Assembly: GCA_020635675.1 (NCBI GenBank)
Contig: JACJZJ010000004.1
Span: 124,001 to 188,000 of the forward strand
Reading direction: 5' to 3'
DNA from: Flavobacteriales bacterium
Lineage (GTDB): Bacteria > Bacteroidota > Bacteroidia > Flavobacteriales_F > PHOS-HE28
DNA: 64,000 nt
In this document: positions 43,651 to 54,896 of the stretch, in pieces
Layout of the letters: each line of letters opens with the position of its first letter
How positions within the stretch are numbered: the stretch's first letter is position 1
The notes under the pieces: model-generated
Told to the model about the DNA's origin: nothing
Seen by the model: only the letters and a program-made list of their open reading frames with translations
Databases searched by the model: none
Made by a program: the position numbers and the translations under genes

Positions 43651-44919
43651 ATGGAAGAGTTCGACGTCATCGTCATCGGCGCAGGCCCGTCGGGCTGCGT
43701 AGCGGCGGCACTTCTGGCACGCGCGGGCAGGAAGGTCGTCGTGTTGGAGCGGTCCGTGTTCCCCCGGTTCGTCATCGGCGAAAGCCTCCTGCCAAGAAGC
43801 ATGGAGCACTGGGACCGCACCGGTCTCCTCCCGGCGATCGAAGGGCAGGGGTATGCTCCGAAGCTCGGCGCCCGATTCCTGCGTGGCGATGAACGCATCG
43901 ACCTACGGTTCTCTGAGAACTACACGGAAGGATGGACATGGACCTGGCAGGTACCTCGGGCACATTTCGACAAGGTGGTTGCGGATGCCACGGCCGAACA
44001 GGGTGCCACCATCCTGTATGGACATGCGGCCGAGCACGTTGATCTTGGCACCGGCGAGCGGGTCACGGTGAAGGCCGGGGGCCGCACGTTCACCGCACGC
44101 TTCATCATCGATTCCAGCGGCTATGGCGGGTCGTTGGTGAAGCTCCTCGGCCTTAGGGACGAGCGGATGAGCACCGGCCGGATAGCGACGTTCACGCATG
44201 TGCGCGAGACGGACCGGGACCGGTACCGCGACCCCATGCAGATCAGCTTCGAGATCCTGGACGTGGACCTCTGGTATTGGGTGATCCCCTTCTCCGATGG
44301 GACCACCTCGCTCGGCTTCGTCGGTGACGAGCGGCATTTCGCGCCGTTCCGGAGCGGCATTTCGCGCGGTGAAGCTTTCCGGAAGATGATCGAGCGTTCC
44401 GCCAACTTCCGCGAACGCACCCTCCCGCTCGAGCACCTATTCGAGCCCCATTACCTGACCGACTACACCCACTACAACGAGGAACTGCACGGGCACAACT
44501 ACGTGCTCACGGGCAATTGCGCCGGATTCCTGGACCCGGTGTTCTCCAGCGGTGTCGCCCTTGCCACGGAATCGGGTCTGCTGGCCGCACAATTGGTGCA
44601 GCGGATCCTGGAAGGCGGAGCGGTGGATTGGGATGCGGAATATGGCTCCCACATCCGCCAGGGCGCTGCCGTGTTCGGATCTTACATCAAGGCCTGGTAC
44701 AACGGCGATCTTCAAAGGATCTTCTTTTCCCCGCAGATCGACCAGAAGATCAAGGAGCAGATCATTTCGGTGCTGGCGGGCTATGTATGGGACCAGAAGA
44801 ACCCCTTCGTGAAACGACACGACCACATTCTCCAGCAATTGGCAAGGATCGTGGAGCGCGAAGCCACCACCGGCACCAGCGAAAAGCTCGTCGCCGCCAT
44901 CCAGGAAGGCCAGGATTGA
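43651..44919 (+). CDS. Halogenase/geranylgeranyl-reductase-like flavoprotein monooxygenase
   Basis: 422 residues from the ATG at 43651. The FAD site is DVIVIGAGPSGCVAAALLARAG (GxGxxG), followed by FPRFVIGESLLPRSMEHWD, a signature shared by flavin-dependent halogenases and related reductases. WYWVIPF (about residue 207) matches the WxWxIP motif of flavin-dependent halogenases. LDPVFSSGVALA near 305 is also typical. The GxGxxG and WxWxIP motifs make halogenation a fair hypothesis; a hydroxylase or reductase in pigment or lipid metabolism is equally possible. Halogenase relatives occur in flexirubin pigment clusters, but no other such gene is adjacent. It stands alone between the EF-G paralogue and a convergent M1 peptidase. 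Confidence 0.85.
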   Translation: MEEFDVIVIGAGPSGCVAAALLARAGRKVVVLERSVFPRFVIGESLLPRSMEHWDRTGLLPAIEGQGYAPKLGARFLRGDERIDLRFSENYTEGWTWTWQVPRAHFDKVVADATAEQGATILYGHAAEHVDLGTGERVTVKAGGRTFTARFIIDSSGYGGSLVKLLGLRDERMSTGRIATFTHVRETDRDRYRDPMQISFEILDVDLWYWVIPFSDGTTSLGFVGDERHFAPFRSGISRGEAFRKMIERSANFRERTLPLEHLFEPHYLTDYTHYNEELHGHNYVLTGNCAGFLDPVFSSGVALATESGLLAAQLVQRILEGGAVDWDAEYGSHIRQGAAVFGSYIKAWYNGDLQRIFFSPQIDQKIKEQIISVLAGYVWDQKNPFVKRHDHILQQLARIVEREATTGTSEKLVAAIQEGQD

Positions 44920-44924
44920 CCGGC

Positions 44925-46805
44925 CTACTGCGAAGGTTCGTCCCCTTCCTCCTGCTCCCTCCTGGGATAGGCATCGTTGGACCGATCGATATCGGCCAAC
45001 CTCTGCGTCGGGTCGAGCACGACCCGCAGCGGCGGACCGGACCTTACAGGAAGGGCGAAGCTGTAGGTCGGATCCGTCCACTGCCAGGCGGGAAGGACAG
45101 TGAACCGGTAACCCTCACTGTCAGCTGATTTCGCGCCGAGTTCCAATGAGGTCGGGATGTGAAGGACCGTCATCTCACTATCGGGCCATAGAACGGCCAC
45201 CTCCACCGGCATGATCATCTCCCCCAACCTTCGGATGATGATCCGGGTGCTGTCCCCAGCGGTCACAACGGTGTCGACCGCATGATCCACCGTGCGCGTG
45301 GTGTTCAGCCATTCATCGAAATACCAGGACAGGTCGAGGCCCGTGGTCTTCTCCAATGCGAGCTCCAGGTCCTCGGGCCGCGGGTGCTTGAAATGGCATG
45401 CGGAATAGTAGTTCCGAAGTCCGCGGTGCAACTCCCGATCACCGACCACGCAGCCCAGTTGTTGGAGGAACATCTCTCCGATGCTGTATGCGGTGATGCC
45501 ATAGGCCCGGTTGGTCAGATAGTGATCGGCATGGAGGCGCATCGGCTCATGGTCCGGACGCCCCACCAAGGCGACGTAGTTCGCAAACGCGGATGCGTGC
45601 GGTGCGCCCTTCGCACCAAAGAGCGATCGCATGACCTCCTCGCCTGCGAACTCAGTGAAGCCCTCGTCCATCCAAGGGTAGTGGCTCTCATCGTTCGCCA
45701 ACAGTCCGTAGAACCAACTGTGGATGCTCTCGTGCACGCTCACGCCCACGAGGCTGCCCAGCCGACGTTTACCGGAGATCAAGGTCAACATCGGGTACTC
45801 CATGCCCCCATCGCCACCTTGCACGAACGAATACACAGGCCATGGGTAGTGCCCGTAGGTGGTATCCATATACTGGAACGAGCGCACCATGTACGCGGGA
45901 AGCTGTTCCCAAACGGGCCGCAGGTCCGGTTCGTCCTTGAAGAAGAAACGGAGCAACGGTCCTTCAGGGACCTGGGCCGTGATCTGCGTGAACGCCCTGT
46001 CCGCCGCCCAAGCCACATCGTGTACCTGGTCGGCCTTGAAATGCCAGGTAAGCCGGCCCTGGCGATCGATCCGGCGGCGGGCGGGATCCACCCGTGCATA
46101 GCCGTGGCCGATGGAAGCCGGTTCCTGCAGCACGCCCGTGGCGGCCACGGTGAACGAACTGTCCAGTGTCACGTACAGGTCGAAATCCCCCCATTCCCCA
46201 TAGAACTCGCGAGCGACGTACGGGTCGTTGTGCCAACCGCGGTCGTCATAAGCGCAGATCTTCGGATACCATTGGGTCATGCTGTAGGCCACGCCTTCCG
46301 CATTGTCGCGACCGCTGCGTCTTATTTGCACCGGTACTTGGCCTTCGAAGGTCATCACCAGTTCGGCCTTTGCGCCGGGCAGCACCGGTCGGGTCGGTCG
46401 GACGCGAAGGATGGTGCCCAGTTCTTCCAGACGGGCGGCCATCCCGTCCACGTCCACGGCACTGCATGACAGGCGACCCTGGTCCTGGGGAGACAATGCA
46501 GCGATCCGGCTGCCCACGCGCGGATCCGGATCAGGTATCGTCCGGGAACGCACATCCATTTCGCTGCCTGGCCGGAACGCGTTCGGATACAGGTGGAAGT
46601 AGAGGACATCGAGCGTATCCGGTCCATTGTTCGCGTAAGTGAGCTTCTCCGTGCCGTGGTAGCGATGGGTCCGCTCATCGAGTTCGACCGTCAACTGGCA
46701 ACGGACATGTTGTTGCCACCGCGCACACTGCGCATCGCTGAGCAACGGGATCAATGTGAAGAGACCGGCCGCCAGCGCACCGGGCCGGTAGTTGACCGGG
46801 GACAT
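44925..46805 (-). CDS. M1 family metallopeptidase
   Basis: 626 residues with a signal peptide (to about 26, SDAQ). The N-terminal ~250 residues form the M1 beta-sandwich. The catalytic domain carries the substrate-anchor loop GGDGGMEYP (the GxMEN position; the terminal N is Y here) and the zinc site VHESIHSWFYGLLANDESHYPWMDEGFTEF, which is HExxH-x18-E intact. A catalytic Tyr is expected further on (AYGITAYSIGEMF). The enzyme is a secreted aminopeptidase. The last ~100 residues are a beta-rich C-terminal domain. A CATCTTTG box lies just upstream on the minus strand. The altered GAMEN tail may change specificity. Confidence 0.92.
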   Translation of the reverse strand: MSPVNYRPGALAAGLFTLIPLLSDAQCARWQQHVRCQLTVELDERTHRYHGTEKLTYANNGPDTLDVLYFHLYPNAFRPGSEMDVRSRTIPDPDPRVGSRIAALSPQDQGRLSCSAVDVDGMAARLEELGTILRVRPTRPVLPGAKAELVMTFEGQVPVQIRRSGRDNAEGVAYSMTQWYPKICAYDDRGWHNDPYVAREFYGEWGDFDLYVTLDSSFTVAATGVLQEPASIGHGYARVDPARRRIDRQGRLTWHFKADQVHDVAWAADRAFTQITAQVPEGPLLRFFFKDEPDLRPVWEQLPAYMVRSFQYMDTTYGHYPWPVYSFVQGGDGGMEYPMLTLISGKRRLGSLVGVSVHESIHSWFYGLLANDESHYPWMDEGFTEFAGEEVMRSLFGAKGAPHASAFANYVALVGRPDHEPMRLHADHYLTNRAYGITAYSIGEMFLQQLGCVVGDRELHRGLRNYYSACHFKHPRPEDLELALEKTTGLDLSWYFDEWLNTTRTVDHAVDTVVTAGDSTRIIIRRLGEMIMPVEVAVLWPDSEMTVLHIPTSLELGAKSADSEGYRFTVLPAWQWTDPTYSFALPVRSGPPLRVVLDPTQRLADIDRSNDAYPRREQEEGDEPSQ

Positions 46806-46840
46806 GCGGCAAAGATGGCAACAAGAGTGCCGGGCGCCGC

Positions 46841-47332
46841 TCAGGAAAGGAGACGCTGCCGCAGGGCGAACTCCAATTGCCTGTTGGCCTCCATCAACTG
46901 CTGCTCCCGGACCTTCCGTTCCTCCTCCGCACGGATCTCCGCGTAGGCCTTGTTCACTGCTTCGATCAACTCCCCCGCGTCCCAGGGCTTGGCCATGTAG
47001 TGGGAGATGCCGCCCTGGTTCACCGCCGCGACCACCGCCTGAAGATCGGCGTAGCCGGTCATCAACATGCGCCGTACGCGTGGGAACCGCTCCCGGACCA
47101 GTCGGAGCAGTTCATCGCCCGGCGTGCCGGGCATGCGTTGGTCGGTGATCAGAACATCCACACGGTCCGTGGCCAGGAACGACCACGCCTCCTCCAGGCC
47201 GGAAGCCGTGAATACGTGAAAATGACGTCCGAATGCAGCGGCGAAGGCCTGACGATTGGGAGCGTCATCATCGACGAACAGGACCGTGGGGCGCTCTCCT
47301 TGCTTGGGAATGTCGAACATGCGGGTGGCCAT
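46841..47332 (-). CDS. Response regulator receiver protein with short coiled-coil tail
   Basis: 163 residues from the ATG at 47330-47332; an in-frame GTG nine bases upstream and an ATG at 47320 are alternatives. The receiver is complete: DDD acid pocket, phospho-acceptor Asp in VDVLITDQRMPG, T in LMTGYADL, K in YMAKPWD. The C-terminal ~30 residues are a Glu/Arg coiled coil and no output domain is present. The receiver is closely similar to the one that opens the kinase encoded at 51597 (TDQRMPG, LTGYADIEAV, NRG, KPWD shared). It is divergent from the E1-like gene and could work with the kinases downstream. Confidence 0.88.
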   Translation of the reverse strand: MATRMFDIPKQGERPTVLFVDDDAPNRQAFAAAFGRHFHVFTASGLEEAWSFLATDRVDVLITDQRMPGTPGDELLRLVRERFPRVRRMLMTGYADLQAVVAAVNQGGISHYMAKPWDAGELIEAVNKAYAEIRAEEERKVREQQLMEANRQLEFALRQRLLS

Positions 47333-47434
47333 GGGTTCCACAGGATTGGAAAACCTCCATACGGGATCGGACCCGCCCGGGTTACGTCCCCTTGGATAGA
47401 CCTGTTGAAAAATTGTTAATAACTCAAAGTTGAC

Positions 47435-47480
47435 TAGCTTTACCTCGGCGCGGGACCTTGTGGTCCTTCGCGGACCTTTT
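47435..47480 (+). promoter_or_regulatory. Promoter and alternative-hairpin leader of the E1-like gene
   Basis: TAGCTTTA (47435-47442) with TTG about 20 bp upstream resembles a Bacteroidota promoter. In the leader, GGACC (47453-47457), GGTCC (47462-47466) and GGACC (47472-47476) compete: the middle arm can pair with either neighbour. The second hairpin is followed by TTTT (47477-47480), so it looks like a small intrinsic terminator 10 bp before the ATG. This suggests attenuation or a switch, but the stems are short. Confidence 0.45.
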
Positions 47481-47489
47481 CAGTGACCT

Positions 47490-48638
47490 ATGGACAACCT
47501 GGCCGATGCCCTGGCCAATACCGCGCGCGCGGATGACGGGACCTACCGACCGGAGATCCTCCGCCCGGACCGGACGGAAGAGTGCGCTCGCCTCGTCTCC
47601 CTGCTGACCGTACCCGGCATGCGTGTGCACGACACGTTGCACCAACAACTGCGTGAGTTGGTGCGCACCCTATCCCCGGACCGGTCCTTTTCGGAGGAAG
47701 ACCTCGATCGCACGGCACGGGAACACCTCAAGGGCACCGACCCATCGGTGTATGGTGTCTGGGTCTACTACCCCTGGAGCTTGCAACTGGTGCACCTGCT
47801 GGACGAAGCCGAGTTCGCCATGGTGCGCACCGACAGGAACCGGAACAAGATCGACCGGGAGGAACAGCGGGAGCTCACCCGGAAGAAGGTCGGAGTGATC
47901 GGCCTTTCGGTGGGCCAATCGGTCGCCCTGACCATGACCTTGGAGCGGAGCTTCGGGGAGATCCGCCTGGCCGACTTCGACGACCTGGAGCTGAGCAATC
48001 TGAACCGGATCCGGACGGGTCTGCATGCCCTGGGCAACAACAAGGTGATCAACGTGGCCCGCGAGATCGCGGAGATCGACCCCTTTCTGAAGGTCGTTTG
48101 CTTCACCGAAGGCATCGATCGGGACAATATCAACGCATTCCTTACGGGCGGCGGAGATCTTGACATCCTGATCGAGGAATGCGACAGCGTGGACGTGAAG
48201 ATCTATGCGCGCCAGCATGCGAAACGTCTTGGAATACCGGTCGTCATGGACACCAGCGACCGCGGGCTCGTTGATGTGGAGCGCTTCGACCTGGAACCGG
48301 ACCGGGCAATTCTCCACGGGTTGATCGAGGACCTGGACCTTACCGTGATCGAGCGTCCGATGACGAATCTGGAGAAAATGCCCCTCCTCGGCAGGATGGT
48401 CGGGATGGAAACGCTCAGTGATCGGATGAAGCAGTCGTTACCTGAAGTTGGCAAGACATTGGTGACCTGGCCGCAGTTGGCCAGTGGGGTCGTTCTCGGT
48501 GGGTCGATCGTCGCGGAGGTCGCGCGCCGCGTGTTGCTTGGCATCCATCAACCATCCGGGAGATGGTGGAATGACATACTTCCCGGATCCGATACCAGCG
48601 CGAACTTGGACACGACCCGATCGCTCACCGAAAAATAA
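47490..48638 (+). CDS. E1-like adenylyltransferase (ThiF/Rv1355c-related)
   Basis: 382 residues. The first ~125 residues are an unassigned alpha/beta region (YGVWVYYPWSLQLVHLL). The rest is an E1/ThiF Rossmann domain: VGVIGLSVGQSVALTM (nucleotide loop, variant of GxGxxG), LADFDDLELSNLNRIR (the ADFDxxxxSNLxR adenylation motif) and LIEECDSVDVKIYARQHAKR. IPVVMDTSDRGLVDVERFDLEPDRAILHG follows. The last blocks match the Rv1355c-like subfamily as I remember it, in which the E1 domain precedes a nitroreductase-like half; that second half is absent here. E1 enzymes adenylate a carboxyl group, usually of a ubiquitin-like protein. None is encoded nearby, so a small-molecule acid is plausible. The downstream gene starts 17 bp after the stop. 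Confidence 0.8.
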   Translation: MDNLADALANTARADDGTYRPEILRPDRTEECARLVSLLTVPGMRVHDTLHQQLRELVRTLSPDRSFSEEDLDRTAREHLKGTDPSVYGVWVYYPWSLQLVHLLDEAEFAMVRTDRNRNKIDREEQRELTRKKVGVIGLSVGQSVALTMTLERSFGEIRLADFDDLELSNLNRIRTGLHALGNNKVINVAREIAEIDPFLKVVCFTEGIDRDNINAFLTGGGDLDILIEECDSVDVKIYARQHAKRLGIPVVMDTSDRGLVDVERFDLEPDRAILHGLIEDLDLTVIERPMTNLEKMPLLGRMVGMETLSDRMKQSLPEVGKTLVTWPQLASGVVLGGSIVAEVARRVLLGIHQPSGRWWNDILPGSDTSANLDTTRSLTEK

Positions 48639-48655
48639 ATCTGGAGCGAAAAGAC

Positions 48656-49402
48656 ATGGAAACCATCAAGCTCTACGCCTTTTCGGCACCGAAAGAGCCC
48701 AGGCTCTGCGACGAGTTCCTGCGAGAGCATAGGAAGGTGCTCGAAGACTTCGGCATCTCCCAGGTGACCACGAACAATGATCGCTGGACGAAGGACCCGA
48801 ATACCTATGTGATCGTGGCCCTCCATCCCCAACAAGGAATGGTAGGGGGAATTCGGCTCCAGATCCAATCCGACGAGCCCCTACCCATGGAGGAAGCCTT
48901 GCGCAAGCTGGACCCGCGGATCGTCAATGTACTCCATGGCCTAAAGTCATACGGCAATGGCGAGGTCTGCGGACTCTGGAACGCCAATCGTTACGCGAAC
49001 CATGGCATTCCGATCCTGCTGAGCAAAGCCGTTACAGCTATTTCGGTAATGGCCAATGCACGGCGCATGGTGTGCTTGGTGGCGCACTATACCCAAAGGC
49101 ATCCCCGTAGGAACGGCTTTATTGTGATAGAAGGGGTCGGGGATACGGGAAAGTTCAGTTATCCGATCCCCAGCATCACAGCGATAGCGATGGTCAATCC
49201 GGACACGATGATCCTGGAACATGCCACGGACGAACAACGTCAGCAGATCTTCAGCCTGCGTCTGCGGCCTGAACAGGAACGTGTCGAATACTCCGGTGGT
49301 GAACCCATCCTGGTCCAATACGACCTGCGTGTCAATTCGAACGTGCTCGACCTGCATGCCTACCAGAGCATAAAGACCGAGCGCATGCGCTATAGCGCCT
49401 GA
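48656..49402 (+). CDS. GNAT-like acyltransferase resembling autoinducer synthases
   Basis: 248 residues. The middle shows the LuxI/FeeM-style GNAT layout: GMVGGIRLQIQ, then LPMEEALRKLDPRIVNVLH, then GEVCGLWNANRYANHGIPILL (position of the family E..R..A motif). ARRMVCLVAHYTQRHPRRNGF follows. This is pattern similarity only, so N-acyl amino acid or homoserine-lactone-like synthesis is a hypothesis. The C-terminal third (TAIAMVNPDTMILEHATDEQ onward) is unassigned. It is 17 bp downstream of the E1-like gene with a GGAG before the ATG, hence one operon. Product and acyl donor are unknown. Confidence 0.65.
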   Translation: METIKLYAFSAPKEPRLCDEFLREHRKVLEDFGISQVTTNNDRWTKDPNTYVIVALHPQQGMVGGIRLQIQSDEPLPMEEALRKLDPRIVNVLHGLKSYGNGEVCGLWNANRYANHGIPILLSKAVTAISVMANARRMVCLVAHYTQRHPRRNGFIVIEGVGDTGKFSYPIPSITAIAMVNPDTMILEHATDEQRQQIFSLRLRPEQERVEYSGGEPILVQYDLRVNSNVLDLHAYQSIKTERMRYSA

Positions 49403-49445
49403 GCCGGCGAAACAATCCTTCGCGCATTCCCGTATCAGCCGGGCC

Positions 49446-51593
<2,148 letters not shown>

Positions 51594-51596
51594 GCC

Positions 51597-53120
51597 ATGA
51601 AGAACGAACCGATCAAAGTGCTGTACGTGGATGACGAGGAGAGCAATCTCCGGTCGTTCAAGGCGAACTTCAGAAGGGATTTCGATGTGCACCTGGCCGC
51701 GTCCGCAAAAGAGGCCATGGAACTACTGTCCCGGGAACCGATGCACGTGGTGATCTCGGACCAGCGCATGCCGGGGGAGAACGGCGCCGAACTGCTCGCG
51801 CAGGTGAAGGACAAGCATCCCTCCGCGATACGCATGCTGCTGACGGGTTACGCCGACATCGAGGCCGTGATCGATGCCGTGAACCGTGGACGAATCTATG
51901 CGTACGCCACCAAACCCTGGGATCCGAGCGACCTGAAGCTGCGGATCCAACAGGCCTATGAAGTGTTCCGGCTTCGGGATGACAAGGAGCAGCTCCTCCG
52001 CCGCTACCAGCAGATCTTCGCCGCCTCCGGTGACCCCATCGTGATCGTCAACGAGGATGGCAGGATCATCGAAGTGAACCCGGCCCTGGAACAGCTGATC
52101 GGATCGGACCGCCAAGTGTTGATGCAAGGCGGCCTCACCGGCCTGATCAGTGACATAAACGACCTGCGCAAAGCCCTTCGCGGCCGACGCAAGGGCAAGT
52201 CGTTCCAGAACGTGGACCTGACCTTGAACACCCCGGACGGGCGTACCATCGACTGCCTGCTCACCGTTTCCCTGCTCGGCAACGCCGCCGACGGCAAGCG
52301 CCTGTACCAGACGATCATCAAGGACATCACCGATCGAAAACAGGAGGAGGAACGCCTCCGGAAGCTGAACCATGACCTCGATCGGCGTGTATCCGTACGG
52401 ACGAAGCAACTGCTCGAAGCATTGGAGGACCTTGGGTCCTTCAGCTATACCGTGGCCCATGACCTGCGTTCTCCGCTGAAGAACATCCTGGCGCTCTCGG
52501 ACCTGCAGTTGGACCAGTTCCCGGAACATGGTGAGGAACGCGACCTGGCAGACCGGATCCATCGCGGTGCCGAGCGTATGATCCAGCTGGTCGATGACCT
52601 CCTGCGTTTCGCCCAGACCAATACGCGCGAGCTTCAGCGCGAAGAGGTGGACATGCACCAACTGGTGGAGCATCTCATTTCCGAACTGCCCGTTGCCGGT
52701 CACGCACCCGCCCTGGTGAACACCATCGCCGAAGGTCGCGTGGTGAAGGTGGACCGCGCCATGATGAGCGTATTGCTGCAAAACCTCATCTCCAACGCCG
52801 TCAAGTTCACACGGACCGTTGACTCTCCGCGCGTGGAGATCGGACTCGAGGAGGAGGCCGATGGGCATCGCCTGTGGGTGAAGGACAACGGGGTCGGTTT
52901 CGACAACAGCGGCAGCAAGCTCGTCTTCGCCGCGTTCAAGCGGATGCATCGCACCGACCAGTTCGAAGGGAACGGGGTGGGTCTCGCGATCGTTCAGCGC
53001 ATCGTGAACAAGCATGGCGGCGAGGTCTGGGCGGAAAGCCGCCCCGGACAAGGGACCACCATCCAGGTGCGCATCCCCGGAGCGGGCGCGGTGGAACAAG
53101 CCCTGCCTTTCGCCTCCTGA
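51597..53120 (+). CDS. Hybrid receiver-PAS-histidine kinase
   Basis: 507 residues. Order: receiver (residues 1-125: YVDDEE, Asp in VVISDQRMPG, LLTGYADIEAV, KPWD), a helical linker, a PAS domain (about 140-255, IFAASGDPIVIVNEDGRIIEVNPALEQLIG), then a HisKA/HATPase kinase. The kinase has phospho-His in SYTVAHDLRSPLKNI (about 290), an N-box NLISNAVKFT, DNGVGFDNSGSKLVFAAFKRMH and GNGVGLAIVQRIV. The intergenic gap to the previous kinase is 3 bp. An N-terminal receiver with a C-terminal kinase suggests it receives phosphate from the 7TMR-DISM kinase and passes it on, possibly to the lone receiver at 46841-47332. The fit is inferred from the matching receivers. Confidence 0.93.
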   Translation: MKNEPIKVLYVDDEESNLRSFKANFRRDFDVHLAASAKEAMELLSREPMHVVISDQRMPGENGAELLAQVKDKHPSAIRMLLTGYADIEAVIDAVNRGRIYAYATKPWDPSDLKLRIQQAYEVFRLRDDKEQLLRRYQQIFAASGDPIVIVNEDGRIIEVNPALEQLIGSDRQVLMQGGLTGLISDINDLRKALRGRRKGKSFQNVDLTLNTPDGRTIDCLLTVSLLGNAADGKRLYQTIIKDITDRKQEEERLRKLNHDLDRRVSVRTKQLLEALEDLGSFSYTVAHDLRSPLKNILALSDLQLDQFPEHGEERDLADRIHRGAERMIQLVDDLLRFAQTNTRELQREEVDMHQLVEHLISELPVAGHAPALVNTIAEGRVVKVDRAMMSVLLQNLISNAVKFTRTVDSPRVEIGLEEEADGHRLWVKDNGVGFDNSGSKLVFAAFKRMHRTDQFEGNGVGLAIVQRIVNKHGGEVWAESRPGQGTTIQVRIPGAGAVEQALPFAS

Positions 53121-53203
53121 CCAGTGAAACCCGGAGAGGCGGATCTGCGTAGGACGGAACAACTCTAGGCCTTTGATCGGACCGGACGACCGATCATACA
53201 CCC

Positions 53204-53728
53204 ATGAAGAACAGATACATCCTGCTGACCTGCCTGTCCCTCTCCGTGGGCAGTGCTGCGCTTGCACAAGGCCGCCGACTGGTCGACGAACGCGACCAGG
53301 CCCAAGGCTGGTACCTCCCCGTTCACGGCGAGGTGCTCGTCGATGGGAAACGGATCAATGATTACCGGATCGAACTCTTCAAGGACGGCGAGCGACTTGG
53401 GGAGGTCGCGGTGAAGAAGAACGGAAAGTTCGAACTCGATCTTGACATCGACAACACCTTCATGGTCCGCATCCACAAGGACGGGTACCAGGACAAACTG
53501 GTGCTGCTGGACACCTCGCTACCCGCCGACCTGGTCACTTATCCGGACTATGAATGCTTCGTGAGCCTCACGCCCGTCGAGGGCAACAGGACCGTGGATG
53601 CGTTCTACTCGGACTTCCCTTCGGCCATAGTCCGCTACAACGAGGAAATGGGCGGCTTCTACCACAGCGAACATTACCTCGAGCACATCCAGAACAAGTT
53701 GGCGGGGGTGGCCCAGGCCAGTTTCTGA
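53204..53728 (+). CDS. Small secreted CarboxypepD_reg-like protein (paralogue C)
   Basis: 174 residues with a signal peptide (to about 22). The body matches the head of paralogues A and B: VHGEVLVDGKRINDYRIELFKDGERLGEV, KFELDLDIDNTFMVRIHKDGYQDK, then a DAFYSDFPSAIVRYNEEMGGF segment equivalent to the PVGMIRYEPSVDDFDYDTDY block. The coiled coil and KWG..YYFKNG tail are missing. It lies at the end of the kinase operon, 83 bp downstream. A hairpin terminator follows the gene. Function is unknown. Confidence 0.78.
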   Translation: MKNRYILLTCLSLSVGSAALAQGRRLVDERDQAQGWYLPVHGEVLVDGKRINDYRIELFKDGERLGEVAVKKNGKFELDLDIDNTFMVRIHKDGYQDKLVLLDTSLPADLVTYPDYECFVSLTPVEGNRTVDAFYSDFPSAIVRYNEEMGGFYHSEHYLEHIQNKLAGVAQASF

Positions 53729-53770
53729 AGCGACCACACCGGGGCCCACAACACGAAAGGCCTCACAGGT

Positions 53771-53803
53771 GAAGGGCGGTACCCCAAAAGGGGGCCGCCC
53801 TTC
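53771..53803. terminator. Bidirectional terminator
   Basis: GAAGGGCGG (53771-53779) pairs with CCGCCCTTC (53795-53803), with an inner CCCC/GGGG stem and an AAAA loop. It lies between convergent paralogue C and paaE. Confidence 0.8.
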
Positions 53804-53813
53804 CCGTTCCGGC

Positions 53814-54896
53814 TCAAATGTGATCGTAATCCACCACGACCCGTGAGGATCGCGGATGCGACTGGCATGTCAACACGAACCCCTCCTCCACTTCCTGGTC
53901 TGTGAGGGCATAGTTCATCTCCATTTCCACCTGTCCCTCCATCACCTTCGCCTTGCAGGTGCAACAGACAGCGCCCTTGCAAGCGAAAGGCACGTCCAAC
54001 CCGGCTTCGATGGCCGCATCCAGAATGGCCGGCCCCTTGGGCGATACCTCCACCCGCGTTTCCCGACCGTCGAGGATCACGACCACTTCGGAAGCTCCCT
54101 TGAGCTTTCCGTCCGTGGGAGGGACCTGCCTCCGCTCCTCCTTTACCGAGACCGGACTGGAGAAGAGTTCGATGTGGATGTGTTTCTTGTCCACCCCAAG
54201 TTTCTCCAGGGCCTCGCTGACGTTCACCATCATCTGTTCTGGTCCGCAGATGAAGAACTCGCGGTGCAGTGGATCGGTGACGAAACGCTGCATCAGCCGC
54301 ACAGCCTTGTCCGTGGTGATCCGTCCGTTGAACAGCATGTCCTCATCGCGTCCCCGGCTCAGGATGTGGTGCACCTGCAGACGGTCACCATGGTGGGCCT
54401 TCAGATCGTCCAATTTGCGGCGGAAGATGATGCGGTCCACATCGCTGTTGCCGTAGAACAAGGTGAACCGGCTGCGCGGCTCTACACGCAACGTGGTCAT
54501 CAGGATGCTCAGGATCGGTGTGATCCCGCTGCCGGCGGCGAAGGCGATGTAATGCTTCTCATGGGATGCCTCGAGCTGTGTGTGGAAGTTGCCCATCGGG
54601 GTCATGACCTCCAGCTCGTCGCCTGGCTTGAGGCTGTCGACCAGCAGGGTCGAGGCGCGTCCACTGTCCACCTTCTTCACCGCGATCCGGATCACGCCCT
54701 CCTCGAAGGGGCTGCTGCAGATGGAATAGGAGCGACGAAGCTCCTCCCCTTTCAACTGCAATTTCAGCGTGAGGTACTGACCATGAACGAAGTGGAAATC
54801 CTCCTTCAGCGCTTCAGGCACGGCCAGGCCGATCGACACCGCCTCGGGTGTTTCCCGGACCACGTCCATCACTTTCAACTTATGGAACCGTGCCAT
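53814..54896 (-). CDS. paaE: Phenylacetyl-CoA oxygenase reductase PaaE
   Basis: 360 residues from the ATG at 54894-54896 (54905 is an alternative). The N-terminal FAD-binding domain of the ferredoxin-NADP reductase type shows LRRSYSICSS (RxYS FAD motif). The NAD(P) domain has FAAGSGITPILSI and ...EFFICGPEQMM. The C-terminal plant-type ferredoxin domain has cysteines in FACKGAVCCTCKAKV (C-x4-C-x2-C) and LTCQSHP. The enzyme passes electrons from NADPH to the PaaABC epoxidase. The gene is divergent from paaA across a 150-bp region with a promoter box on each strand (TAAATTTGC on minus, TAATTTAGC on plus). In E. coli paaE is co-linear with paaABCD, so this arrangement differs. Confidence 0.96.
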   Translation of the reverse strand: MARFHKLKVMDVVRETPEAVSIGLAVPEALKEDFHFVHGQYLTLKLQLKGEELRRSYSICSSPFEEGVIRIAVKKVDSGRASTLLVDSLKPGDELEVMTPMGNFHTQLEASHEKHYIAFAAGSGITPILSILMTTLRVEPRSRFTLFYGNSDVDRIIFRRKLDDLKAHHGDRLQVHHILSRGRDEDMLFNGRITTDKAVRLMQRFVTDPLHREFFICGPEQMMVNVSEALEKLGVDKKHIHIELFSSPVSVKEERRQVPPTDGKLKGASEVVVILDGRETRVEVSPKGPAILDAAIEAGLDVPFACKGAVCCTCKAKVMEGQVEMEMNYALTDQEVEEGFVLTCQSHPRSSRVVVDYDHI

